Shown one piece after another: positions 6,826 to 13,469 of a stretch of 13,469 nt of DNA. The position numbers were made by a program, and so were the translations under genes. This stretch comes from Magnetococcales bacterium (GTDB lineage: Bacteria; Pseudomonadota; Magnetococcia; Magnetococcales; DC0425bin3). How positions within the stretch are numbered: position 1 is the stretch's first letter; each line of letters begins with the position of its first letter. The stretch is taken from positions 1 through 13,469 of the forward strand of contig JADGCJ010000087.1 in NCBI GenBank assembly GCA_015229045.1, written 5' to 3'. Under the pieces are notes generated by a model. That model saw only the letters and a program-made list of their open reading frames with translations. It was not told where the DNA came from and did no database searches.

Positions 6826-7662
6826 ATGCAAGAGCGCGATTTTCACCCCCCCCCACCTCTCGACGAACGTTCGCGCCTGTTGCGGCGGCTGATACTCGGC
6901 TCCTTGCAGCACAGCGGTCGGGGTCACCCGGGTTCGGCGCTGTCGATCGTCGAAATTTTAAGGGTGCTTTACGATGACATCATGCACTATGACCCCGCCA
7001 CACCCCACTGGCCGGAGCGGGATCGGTGCATCCTCAGCAAGGGGCACGGTTGCCTGGCGCTCTATGCCATTCTGGCGGACAAGGGATTTTTTCCGGCCAC
7101 GGAGCTGAGTCGCTTTTGTGCTGTGGACAGCCCCCTGGGAGGCCATCCGGAATTGGACATGGTGCCGGGCATCGAGGCCTCCACCGGAGCGCTGGGGCAT
7201 GGGCTCTCCATGGGGGCGGGCATGGCCCTGGGTGCCAGATTGCACCAGCGTCGGAATCGGGTGTTCGTCATCCTTGGCGATGGGGAGCTCAACGAAGGCT
7301 CGGTCTGGGAAGCGGCCATGTTTGCCAAAAAGCATCGCCTGAGCAATCTGGTCGCCATCGTCGACCACAATAAATTGCAATCCTACGGCATGGTCAGCGA
7401 GGTGCTGGACATGCACCCCCTGCCCGACAAATGGCGCAGCTTCGGCTTTGCCGTGCGCGAAGTGGACGGCCACAACGTCACCGCCCTGCAAACCCTCCTG
7501 GGAGCCACGCCTTTTGTCCCCGACACCCCCAGCGTCATCATCGCCCACACCGTCAAGGGCAAGGGGATCCCCATGGCAGAAGGCAATCCGCAGTGGCACC
7601 ATAAATCGCTCATCAAACCCGAAGAGCTGGTCGACATGTTTCGTGCCCTGGAGGTGGAGTAA
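6826..7662 (+). CDS. Transketolase-like protein, N-terminal (TPP-binding) subunit
   Basis: A 278-residue protein equal to the pyrophosphate-binding half of transketolase, as in split two-subunit enzymes. It carries the TPP motif GDGELNEGSVWEAAMFA from 151, ending with Asn182 (VDHNKLQ), plus GRGHPGSALS (31-40), the SKGH of 71-74, and GALGHGLSMG (121-130). With the next gene it should form an alpha2beta2 TPP enzyme moving a two-carbon ketol unit, or a related acyloin-type reaction. It is not broken: the stop overlaps the next start in TAATG (7660-7664), the normal arrangement for split transketolases. GGAGAAGAG at 6809-6817 precedes the ATG. As first gene of a radical-SAM-rich cluster, it probably serves a dedicated pathway rather than the pentose phosphate cycle. 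Confidence 0.93.
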   Translation: MQERDFHPPPPLDERSRLLRRLILGSLQHSGRGHPGSALSIVEILRVLYDDIMHYDPATPHWPERDRCILSKGHGCLALYAILADKGFFPATELSRFCAVDSPLGGHPELDMVPGIEASTGALGHGLSMGAGMALGARLHQRRNRVFVILGDGELNEGSVWEAAMFAKKHRLSNLVAIVDHNKLQSYGMVSEVLDMHPLPDKWRSFGFAVREVDGHNVTALQTLLGATPFVPDTPSVIIAHTVKGKGIPMAEGNPQWHHKSLIKPEELVDMFRALEVE

Positions 7663-8597
7663 TGCGCCGCGCCTGTCACACCATGATTCATGAACTGGTC
7701 CGGCGAGACCCCCGGGTGCTGTTTCTCGGTTCGGACCTGGGGCCTGGCACCCTGGATGCCCTCAAGAAGGAGTTCCCTGCCCGGTTCTTCATGGAGGGGG
7801 TGGCCGAGCAAAACCTGATCGGCGTGGCGGCTGGCCTGGCCATGGAAGGGTTTATCCCTTACGTGAACACCATTGCCACCTTTCTCACCCGGCGCTGCCT
7901 GGAGCAGATCACCCTGGATCTCTGTCTGCAAAACCTGCCTGTCCGGCTCATCGGCAACGGGGGTGGGCTGGTTTATGCCCCCCAGGGACCGACGCACATG
8001 GCGGTGGAGGATCTGGCGCTCATGCGCCTGCAACCCAACATGACCGTGGTGGCCCCTGCCGATGCCGAAGAGATGCAACGCTTCATGGCGCAAACCATCG
8101 ATTGGCCGGGACCGATCTATGTGCGCCTCGGCAAGGGGGGAGAGCCGGTCGTGTCACGCGCGGAGGACCCTTTTGTCATCGGTCGGGCCATCGCGCTGCG
8201 CGAGGGAGGGGATGGCCTCATCATCGCCACCGGGGTCATGGTCAGCCGGGCCATGCAGGCGGCTGAACGCCTCGACAAGGAAGAGGGAATTCACTGCGCC
8301 GTTCTCAACCTGCACACCCTCAAACCCCTGGACACGGAGGCGATTCTTGCGCGGGCCACCAAAGTTCCTCTGCTCGTCACCCTCGAGGAACACTCCCGCC
8401 TGGGGGGGCTGGGCAGCGCCGTGGCTGACGCTCTCCTGGAGGCTTTTCCCACCCCCATGCCGCGTTTGGTGCGTCTCAGCCTGCCGGATGCCTTTCCCAA
8501 GGGGTATGGCTCCCAGGATGCCCTTCTGGATCGTTACGGCTTGCAGCCTTCCCATATCGTCAACGCGGTCCTGGACAACCTCCCGGCAAGGCATTGA
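7662..8597 (+). CDS. Transketolase-like protein, C-terminal subunit
   Basis: A 311-residue partner of the preceding subunit, covering the pyrimidine-binding and C-terminal transketolase domains. The essential glutamate that activates the TPP aminopyrimidine is Glu49 in MEGVAEQNLIGVAAGLA. The region around 103-120 (LVYAPQGPTHMAVEDLAL) holds the family's substrate/cofactor loop with its His, and LEEHSRLGGLGSAVAD near 240-255 is the C-terminal domain signature. The ATG shares one base with the upstream TAA, so the subunits are translationally coupled and made in equal amounts. The related DXP synthase has similar domains, but it is a single chain, so a split transketolase is the better call. The sugar or ketone acceptor is not evident. 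Confidence 0.92.
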   Translation: MRRACHTMIHELVRRDPRVLFLGSDLGPGTLDALKKEFPARFFMEGVAEQNLIGVAAGLAMEGFIPYVNTIATFLTRRCLEQITLDLCLQNLPVRLIGNGGGLVYAPQGPTHMAVEDLALMRLQPNMTVVAPADAEEMQRFMAQTIDWPGPIYVRLGKGGEPVVSRAEDPFVIGRAIALREGGDGLIIATGVMVSRAMQAAERLDKEEGIHCAVLNLHTLKPLDTEAILARATKVPLLVTLEEHSRLGGLGSAVADALLEAFPTPMPRLVRLSLPDAFPKGYGSQDALLDRYGLQPSHIVNAVLDNLPARH

Positions 8598-8633
8598 ACG
8601 CCGTCACAGACTGAAAGATCACGGACAAGAGCC

Positions 8634-9698
8634 ATGAGTCAACTCTACAGTTCCATGAAATTTTTGCGTTTTGCGAACCACCTGGAGGCCTTGCGGCAGG
8701 GAACCGTGTGTGCCCCGGTCCATATTCGCATCAAACCGACCAACATCTGCAACCACGATTGCTGGTATTGTGCCTATCGGGTTCAGCACCTGCAACTGGG
8801 TGAGGAGATGGTCGAGCGCGACACCCTCGATCGCGCAAAGATGTTTGAAATCGTCGATGATTGCATCGACATGGGGGTCAAGGCGGTCACCTTTTCCGGC
8901 GGGGGGGATCCCCTGGTGTACAAGCCCCTGCCCGAGGTGGTGGAGCGTCTGGCCGCAGGAGGGATTCGTGTCGCCACGCTCACCAATGGCGCCAACCTCA
9001 AGGGGCACATGGCCGAGGTTTTTGCCCGGCACGGCACCTGGGTGCGCGTCTCCATCGATGCCTGGGACGATGCCAGTTATGCCCGGGCACGCGGCATTGC
9101 GGAGGGGGAGTTCACCCGGGTTTGTGCCAACATGCGTGCCTTTGCCGAGCTGAGGAGTCGCTGTGTTTTGGGCATCAGCTTCATCGTCACGCAGGACAAT
9201 CACCAGCACATTCTGGAGGCCTGCCGGATCTTCAAGGAGCTGGGGGTCAATCATGTCAAATTTTCCGGTGCGGTCGTCGCCAACGAGGGGGCGGCCAACA
9301 ATGCCTATCATCGCCCCATCATGGCGGCGACCAGCGAGCAGATTCATGCCGCCAAGGCCCTGAATGACAGCCACTTCACCGTCATCGATCACTATCACGA
9401 GCTGGAGGAGCGGTTTGACAAGAGCTATACCCGCTGCCCCTTCCTGCAATACCTGACGGTGATCGGGGCCGATGCGACGGTCTATACCTGCCAGGACAAG
9501 GCTTATACGCAAGCAGGGCTTCTGGGATCCATCCGCGAGCGCTCCTTCAAGGAGTTTTGGTTTTCGGAGGAGAACCGGCAACGGCTGTATGGCTTCAATC
9601 CCGCCGAAAAGTGTCGGCACCATTGCGTCTCCCACAGCAAAAACCTGGCGATTCTCGATGTGTTGGCCATCGATCCGGAACATGGTTATTTTGTTTGA
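8634..9698 (+). CDS. Radical SAM enzyme with SPASM/twitch-like C-terminus
   Basis: A 354-residue radical SAM protein. The [4Fe-4S]-SAM motif CNHDCWYC (Cys39, Cys43, Cys46) sits after strand one, and TFSGGGDPLVY, a glycine-rich GGE-like SAM-contact motif, comes near 88. The C-terminal region has further cysteines at 268, 286, 327 and 331 (RCPF, YTCQ, CRHHC), as in SPASM or twitch domains that bind auxiliary clusters. Members modify peptides or sugars or perform dehydrogenations. No small precursor peptide is seen nearby, so a non-peptide substrate fits the transketolase context better. It lies 36 nt after the transketolase C subunit and 26 nt before the methyltransferase, so it is almost certainly in the same operon. 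The ribosome site is weak (GGACAAGAG). Confidence 0.9.
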   Translation: MSQLYSSMKFLRFANHLEALRQGTVCAPVHIRIKPTNICNHDCWYCAYRVQHLQLGEEMVERDTLDRAKMFEIVDDCIDMGVKAVTFSGGGDPLVYKPLPEVVERLAAGGIRVATLTNGANLKGHMAEVFARHGTWVRVSIDAWDDASYARARGIAEGEFTRVCANMRAFAELRSRCVLGISFIVTQDNHQHILEACRIFKELGVNHVKFSGAVVANEGAANNAYHRPIMAATSEQIHAAKALNDSHFTVIDHYHELEERFDKSYTRCPFLQYLTVIGADATVYTCQDKAYTQAGLLGSIRERSFKEFWFSEENRQRLYGFNPAEKCRHHCVSHSKNLAILDVLAIDPEHGYFV

Positions 9699-9724
9699 AG
9701 TCAGTGACATTAGGAGAACATGTA

Positions 9725-10390
9725 ATGCCGCGTGTCGATGTCATGAGCCAGATGCACCAGCGCACCGCCCGGGACTATCGGCAGCGTCTCCTGGAGGATG
9801 ACAAGGCCGCTTGCGCCACGGTGGCCAAGCAGTGGGGCCATGACTTTTGGGACGGAGAGCGCAAATATGGCTATGGCGGCTACCGCTACGACGGACGCTG
9901 GCTGCCTTTCGCCCGCACCCTGATCGACCACTATGGCCTGCAACCGGGCGAGCGCATCCTCGATGTCGGCTGCGGCAAGGGGTTTTTGCTCTACGAATTC
10001 ACCCAGGCGCTGCCCGGTTTGCAGGTTGCCGGTCTCGATATCTCCGCCTATGCCGTGGAGCATGCCAAGGCGGAGATCAAGCCCTTTCTCCAGGTCGGCA
10101 ACGCCACCCGGCTCCCCTTTGCCGACCAGAGTTTTGACTTTGTTTACTCGATCATCACCTTGCACAACCTCTACTGTTTCGACCTGGAACGTGCCATCCG
10201 CGAAATTGTGCGCGTTGGCCGGGGCAAACGCCAGTTGATCACCGTGGAGTCCTATCGCAACGAAGTGGAAAAGGCCAACCTGCTCGCCTGGCAGTTGACC
10301 TGCGAAAGCTTTTTCACTCCCGAGGAGTGGTGCTGGTGGTTCGAGCGCTGCGGCTACACCGGCGACCACGACTTCATCTTTTTTACCTGA
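9725..10390 (+). CDS. Class I SAM-dependent methyltransferase
   Basis: A 221-residue Rossmann-fold methyltransferase. Motif I LDVGCGKG is at 79-86, the acidic end of strand two is in GLDIS near 105, and the PFADQSFDFVYS motif near 133-144 is typical of UbiE/type-11 domains. The start is decided by AGGAG at 9712-9716, eight nt before the ATG at 9725; the open frame extends 168 nt further upstream inside the radical SAM gene and that part is not translated from here. An ATG-TAA minimal frame at 9720-9725 overlaps this start by one base. The N-terminal 60 residues, rich in aromatic and charged residues, are not recognised. It is likely an O-, N- or C-methyltransferase for the cluster's small-molecule product. 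Confidence 0.9.
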   Translation: MPRVDVMSQMHQRTARDYRQRLLEDDKAACATVAKQWGHDFWDGERKYGYGGYRYDGRWLPFARTLIDHYGLQPGERILDVGCGKGFLLYEFTQALPGLQVAGLDISAYAVEHAKAEIKPFLQVGNATRLPFADQSFDFVYSIITLHNLYCFDLERAIREIVRVGRGKRQLITVESYRNEVEKANLLAWQLTCESFFTPEEWCWWFERCGYTGDHDFIFFT

Positions 10391-10420
10391 CCACCGGAAT
10401 ACAGCGGCGGAGAGCCTCTC

Positions 10421-12238
10421 ATGGATGCCAAAACAGAAACCTTCCACACCGTCTCTTTTGTCGGGTCACCCGACTCTTCTCCTGTTCCCGGTGAACGTCC
10501 CTATCGCTCGCATGTGTCGCGGGTTCCCTTGCCGACCCTGGGGTTGATCAACGTCGTCAAGGAGGGGGACTATCAGTTTGAGCAGGAGGTGCCCCTGGGT
10601 ATTGGCCATCTGGCGTCATTCCTGCGGGCCAACGATTTTCCTGTCCTGGTCCACCAATGTTTTGCCAGTCACGGTGCAGCGGCGATCCAGCAGGCGGGTG
10701 AGATGGTCGCCGATGTGTATGGCTTCCAGCTCAATATTGTCAACTATCTGGAGGTGCGTGAGGTCGCCGCCCTGATCAAGGCAAGAGATCCGGACGCCTT
10801 GCTGGTCTTGGGCGGTCCCTTTCTCTCCTCCCTGGCCGAGAACATTCTGGAGGCGGAACCCCTCTTCGATTGCATGGTCTACGGCGAAGGGGAACACACC
10901 CTGCTGGAGATCATGCAGCAGGTGGCAGCCAAAAGACTGGATCTGGCCAGCATTGCCGGTGTGGTGTGGCGCAATGTCGAAGGGTGCGCCGTGCGCAATC
11001 CGCCGCGACCTCTCATCGCCGACCTGGATACTCTCCCTTTTTCGGCCCGCGATACCCTGGAGACTGCCCGGCGCGATCCCGTCGATGGCGGCATCCTGGG
11101 CAGCGTGCGCATGATCACCTCCCGGGGATGCACCGCCCAATGTACATTCTGCACCGTCAATTTTTATACCCGTCTGCAAAAGGGCAAAATCTGGCGGGGT
11201 CGCTCCCCCAAACATGTCGTGGACGAACTTGAGGTGCTGACCAAAAAATATCGTGCCCACATCTTCAATTTCTCCGACAGCTCCTTTGAAGACCCGGGAC
11301 GCAAAGGCAAACGCCGCACCCGGGAGATGTGCGAGGATATCATTCGTCGGCAATTGCCGGTCTCCATCAAGGTCTATATGCGCGGCGACTCCATGCTGGA
11401 GCCGGGGGACGATGAGCTGCTGCGTCTGTGGAAGCGGGCCGGCATCGATGTGGTGATCGTCGGACTGGAGGCCGGTTCGGCCCAGGAGCTGGCCTATTAT
11501 GGCAAGAAGGCCACCATCGCGCAAAACGTCGCCACCATGCGCATGCTCAAGGAGATCGGCCTTTTCTATGTCATCATCGGGTTTATCATGTTCGGACCCA
11601 ACTCGACCATCGACACGTTGCGGCAAAATATTGCCTTTCTGCGCGATCTGGAGTGGACCGACAATCCGAACCAAATCTCCGCCACTCTCATGCTGATCCG
11701 GGAGTCGGCCCTCTACCACAGCCTGAAGGAAGAGAATCGCGTCATCGAGCCGGACCACCCCTGGGAACTCCCCCGTTATCGTTTTCTCGATCCCGCCGCC
11801 GAGCGTGCCGCCCGCCATTGGGATGGTCTCTTCGGACGCTATCCCCTGACTCTGGAGCTTAACCACAACCAGGTCAATTTTGAAAATTTAATCACCCGCC
11901 TCGACAATCCGATGAATGCCGAGATCAAAAAGGCCATCGGTGGTGCCTTTGCGGAGTTGAAGGGGCACTATCTGGAGTTGAAAAAAGAGTTTTCCGCCGT
12001 CCAGCACGATTATTTCGTGCATGTCCTGGACCTGGTGGAGAGTGGTTGCGACGACGCACACCTCCAGCGGACTGGCGACCGCTTCTTCGGCGATGAGTAT
12101 GGTACCTACCTGACCCGCTACCGGCACCTTTTCGAGACGGCCTTGTCGCATGTCGAGGGCGCCGGGTTGGGTCTGAGCGGAGTCTTGTTTCTCAACTTTT
12201 ATTCCCACGCCATCAACAAGGGGATGGCCAGGGTTTGA
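10421..12238 (+). CDS. B12-binding domain radical SAM protein (BchE-like)
   Basis: A 605-residue enzyme with an N-terminal Rossmann-like B12-binding domain (about 35-200: PLGIGHLASFLR, VLGGPFLSSLAE, YGEGEHTLLE) and a radical SAM domain with the cluster motif CTAQCTFC (Cys237, Cys241, Cys244). The base-off cobalamin motif DxHxxG is not evident, as in many members. Family enzymes methylate unactivated carbon or phosphorus, or carry out ring formation and oxidative steps. The last ~150 residues are helical, charged and match no domain I know. GGAG at 10409-10412 is eight nt before the ATG. The gene lies 30 nt after the methyltransferase. The first ~30 residues look unstructured. Confidence 0.92.
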   Translation: MDAKTETFHTVSFVGSPDSSPVPGERPYRSHVSRVPLPTLGLINVVKEGDYQFEQEVPLGIGHLASFLRANDFPVLVHQCFASHGAAAIQQAGEMVADVYGFQLNIVNYLEVREVAALIKARDPDALLVLGGPFLSSLAENILEAEPLFDCMVYGEGEHTLLEIMQQVAAKRLDLASIAGVVWRNVEGCAVRNPPRPLIADLDTLPFSARDTLETARRDPVDGGILGSVRMITSRGCTAQCTFCTVNFYTRLQKGKIWRGRSPKHVVDELEVLTKKYRAHIFNFSDSSFEDPGRKGKRRTREMCEDIIRRQLPVSIKVYMRGDSMLEPGDDELLRLWKRAGIDVVIVGLEAGSAQELAYYGKKATIAQNVATMRMLKEIGLFYVIIGFIMFGPNSTIDTLRQNIAFLRDLEWTDNPNQISATLMLIRESALYHSLKEENRVIEPDHPWELPRYRFLDPAAERAARHWDGLFGRYPLTLELNHNQVNFENLITRLDNPMNAEIKKAIGGAFAELKGHYLELKKEFSAVQHDYFVHVLDLVESGCDDAHLQRTGDRFFGDEYGTYLTRYRHLFETALSHVEGAGLGLSGVLFLNFYSHAINKGMARV

Positions 12239-12366
12239 ACCTTCAACCCTTGACCGTTCTGCCGGAATTGACGGAAAATCACAGGCGTGTCACGGAGTGC
12301 CAGCAAGTGGCGCTTTTTTGGAGCGGGGGCTCTTTTGCACAACGAGCGGTCGGAATCGCCATTCTC

Positions 12367-12738
12367 ATGAATCGGGAGTCTCCTGCATTGGGTACGGAGC
12401 GTCGTCATTTTTCGCGGGTGCATTTCCAGCACGAGCTGGTCCTGACCGGCGTCGACGGGAAGGTGTATCCGGGCGCGTTCAACGACATCAGCCTCAAGGG
12501 GATGCTCTTCTGGAGCGGCGAGTTGCCTGTGACCGGAGAGACCGTTCAGGGGGTGTTGCCTCTGGGGGATGACGAGATGCGTATCCGGGGCAGGGTGTTG
12601 TGGAGCAACATGGAACGAGGCGCCGCCATCCACTTCGAGGAGATGGATGTGGAGAGTTTCAGTCATCTGCGGCGCCTGGTCGGCCTCAACATGGGTGATG
12701 CCAATCTTGTCGATCAGGAGCTGTTCTCCTCCTTATGA
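12367..12738 (+). CDS. PilZ-domain protein (c-di-GMP receptor)
   Basis: A single PilZ domain with both c-di-GMP-binding motifs: RHFSR (RxxxR, residues 13-17) and NDISLKG ([D/N]xSxxG, 39-45). It is cytosolic, with no signal peptide. The start is uncertain. ATG at 12367 gives 123 residues with the domain at the N-terminus. GTG at 12307 has the better ribosome site (GGAG at 12294-12297) and gives 143 residues. TTG at 12235 overlaps the preceding stop and gives 167. The extra N-terminal residues resemble nothing known. The 3' end overlaps thiE by 4 nt. PilZ proteins act on c-di-GMP levels, so this gene may respond to the GGDEF-type protein encoded at 5351-6271 or to others elsewhere. Confidence 0.88.
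   Translation: MNRESPALGTERRHFSRVHFQHELVLTGVDGKVYPGAFNDISLKGMLFWSGELPVTGETVQGVLPLGDDEMRIRGRVLWSNMERGAAIHFEEMDVESFSHLRRLVGLNMGDANLVDQELFSSL
12716..12730 (+). promoter_or_regulatory. Shine-Dalgarno of thiE inside a small hairpin
   Basis: AGGAG at 12716-12720 is the only strong ribosome site before the thiE ATG (12735). It is exactly complementary to CTCCT at 12726-12730 across a CTGTT loop. Ribosomes finishing the PilZ gene would open the stem and allow thiE initiation, a coupling device consistent with the 4-nt overlap. The stem is only five base pairs. Confidence 0.4.
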
Positions 12739-13391
12739 GCGCGCTCCCGGCCTGCGGGGGGATCTACCCCATTCTCGATTCCGCCTGGCTGGAGGGGCAT
12801 GCCCCGGCCTGGTTGCAGGGCGATGGCCCGGAACGTCTGGCGCGACGCCTGAATGACCTCTCCATCTCCCTGGTGCAGTTGCGTTGCAAGGGGAGCGGCG
12901 GCGAGCAACACCGCTTCATGGCGCGTTGGATGGCGGCTTTGCGGGCCGAGGCGCCCGGCGTGGCGGTCATCATCAATGATCGATTGGATCTGGCCCTGGC
13001 CCTGGCCGCCGATGGTGTTCACGTCGGCCAGGAGGATTTGCCGGTGGCGGTGTGTCGTCGCCTGCTGGGGCAGGAGCGCATCGTTGGCCTTTCCACCCAT
13101 ACCCTGGATGAAGTTGCGGCGGCAGCCGGCAGCGGGGCTGATTATATCGGCTTCGGGCCGGTCTTTGCCACCCAGACCAAATCCGATGCCCTGACTGCCC
13201 GGGGTTGTGCAACCCTGGCCTTGGCCTGTCAGAAGAGTTCGCTGCCTCTGGTGGCCATTGGCGGAATCGATCTGCAAGGTGTTCAGGATGTGGTCCGGGC
13301 CGGTGCCTGGGGTGCGGCCATCATCAGTGGTTGTTTCAAGACCGATGGCAGCGATGCCCTGGCGGAGTTGGCAGCAGCTTGCCTGTTTTAG
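12735..13391 (+). CDS. thiE: Thiamine phosphate synthase
   Basis: Joins the pyrimidine (HMP-PP) and thiazole (THZ-P) moieties to thiamine monophosphate, the last joining step before TPP, in the cytosol. The 218-residue TIM barrel shows the family signatures: QLRCKG at 48-53, INDRLDLALALAADGVHVGQEDLP (80-103, split here by function into metal and phosphate contacts), GLSTHTLDE (118-126), YIGFGPVFATQTKSD (137-151) and AIGGI near 180. The ATG overlaps the PilZ stop in ATGA (12735-12738). No other thiamine gene (thiC, thiG, thiL) and no THI-box leader is seen, so it is either coupled to this operon or simply embedded in it. TPP is the cofactor of the transketolase made at the operon's start. The closely related TenI isomerase-like proteins cannot be wholly excluded. 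Confidence 0.9.
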   Translation: MSALPACGGIYPILDSAWLEGHAPAWLQGDGPERLARRLNDLSISLVQLRCKGSGGEQHRFMARWMAALRAEAPGVAVIINDRLDLALALAADGVHVGQEDLPVAVCRRLLGQERIVGLSTHTLDEVAAAAGSGADYIGFGPVFATQTKSDALTARGCATLALACQKSSLPLVAIGGIDLQGVQDVVRAGAWGAAIISGCFKTDGSDALAELAAACLF

Positions 13392-13417
13392 CCATGGGCA
13401 GGGGTTGGTTTGGCAAC

Positions 13418-13469
13418 GGGGTCCAGGGGGCTGGCGACCGGACAGGTCCAGGACAGAGTCCTGGTGGGG
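13418..13469 (+). repeat. Intergenic repeat element, plus-strand copy cut by window end
   Basis: This copy starts GGGGTCCAGG and continues GGCTGGCGACCGGACAGG, then the hairpin CCAGGAC-AGA-GTCCTGG and TGGGG at the last base. It differs from the minus-strand copy at 2556-2654 at only about two positions over 52 nt. It begins 26 nt after thiE. Confidence 0.85.

Noticed and set aside
6826..8597. Transketolase interrupted by a frameshift
   Set aside because: The break falls exactly between the TPP-binding and pyrimidine-binding domains, with a TAATG start-stop overlap. This is the standard two-subunit form, so both genes are intact.
8634..9698. Radical SAM/SPASM enzyme as a RiPP maturase with a hidden precursor peptide
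   Set aside because: I looked in the short gaps of the operon (8598-8633, 9699-9724, 10391-10420). They are too small for a precursor gene, and no Cys-rich or leader-like small frame is visible upstream in 6650-6825.
8619..9710. Minus-strand open frame covering almost exactly the radical SAM gene
   Set aside because: The plus strand has the clear CxxxCxxC radical SAM protein. The antisense frame has no motif and mirrors codon bias. The same applies to the frame at 10616-11866 opposite the B12 radical SAM gene.

Overview
The window is GC-rich bacterial DNA with tightly packed genes and one family of short intergenic repeats. It contains no rRNA, tRNA, phage genes, transposase or CRISPR array. 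The gene set fits a Gram-negative proteobacterium: GTP-type PEP carboxykinase, Old Yellow Enzyme, MoxR ATPase, GGDEF and PilZ signalling proteins, and ThiE. The intergenic repeat, whose chance translation reads like SRTESWWGLGRSPNK, reminds me of magnetotactic Magnetococcales genomes. That is recollection only, and no magnetosome gene is present.

Left part (1-2686, plus strand): the tail of a repeat copy, a small thioredoxin-like [2Fe-2S] ferredoxin, then pckG with its own candidate promoter and a very clear rho-independent terminator. An inverted pair of repeat elements follows and separates pckG from the convergent genes to its right.

Middle part (2687-6271, minus strand): an Old Yellow Enzyme ene-reductase lies downstream of an orphan MoxR-type AAA+ ATPase. 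After a gene-free gap comes a receiver-GGDEF protein. Its receiver has lost the phosphoacceptor Asp and its GGDEF motif reads GGGEF, but the c-di-GMP-binding RxxD site is intact.

Right part (6826-13391, plus strand): a likely operon of a transketolase split into N and C subunits (overlapping at TAATG), a radical SAM enzyme with extra C-terminal cysteines, a class I SAM methyltransferase, a BchE-like B12-binding radical SAM enzyme, a PilZ-domain protein and thiE. The first five genes look like an uncharacterised biosynthetic or modification pathway in which a TPP-dependent two-carbon transfer is combined with radical chemistry and methylation. ThiE makes the precursor of the TPP cofactor that the transketolase uses. 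PilZ and thiE overlap by 4 nt. The product of the pathway cannot be read from the sequence, and no glycosyltransferase or transporter lies within the window to identify it. The window ends inside another repeat copy.
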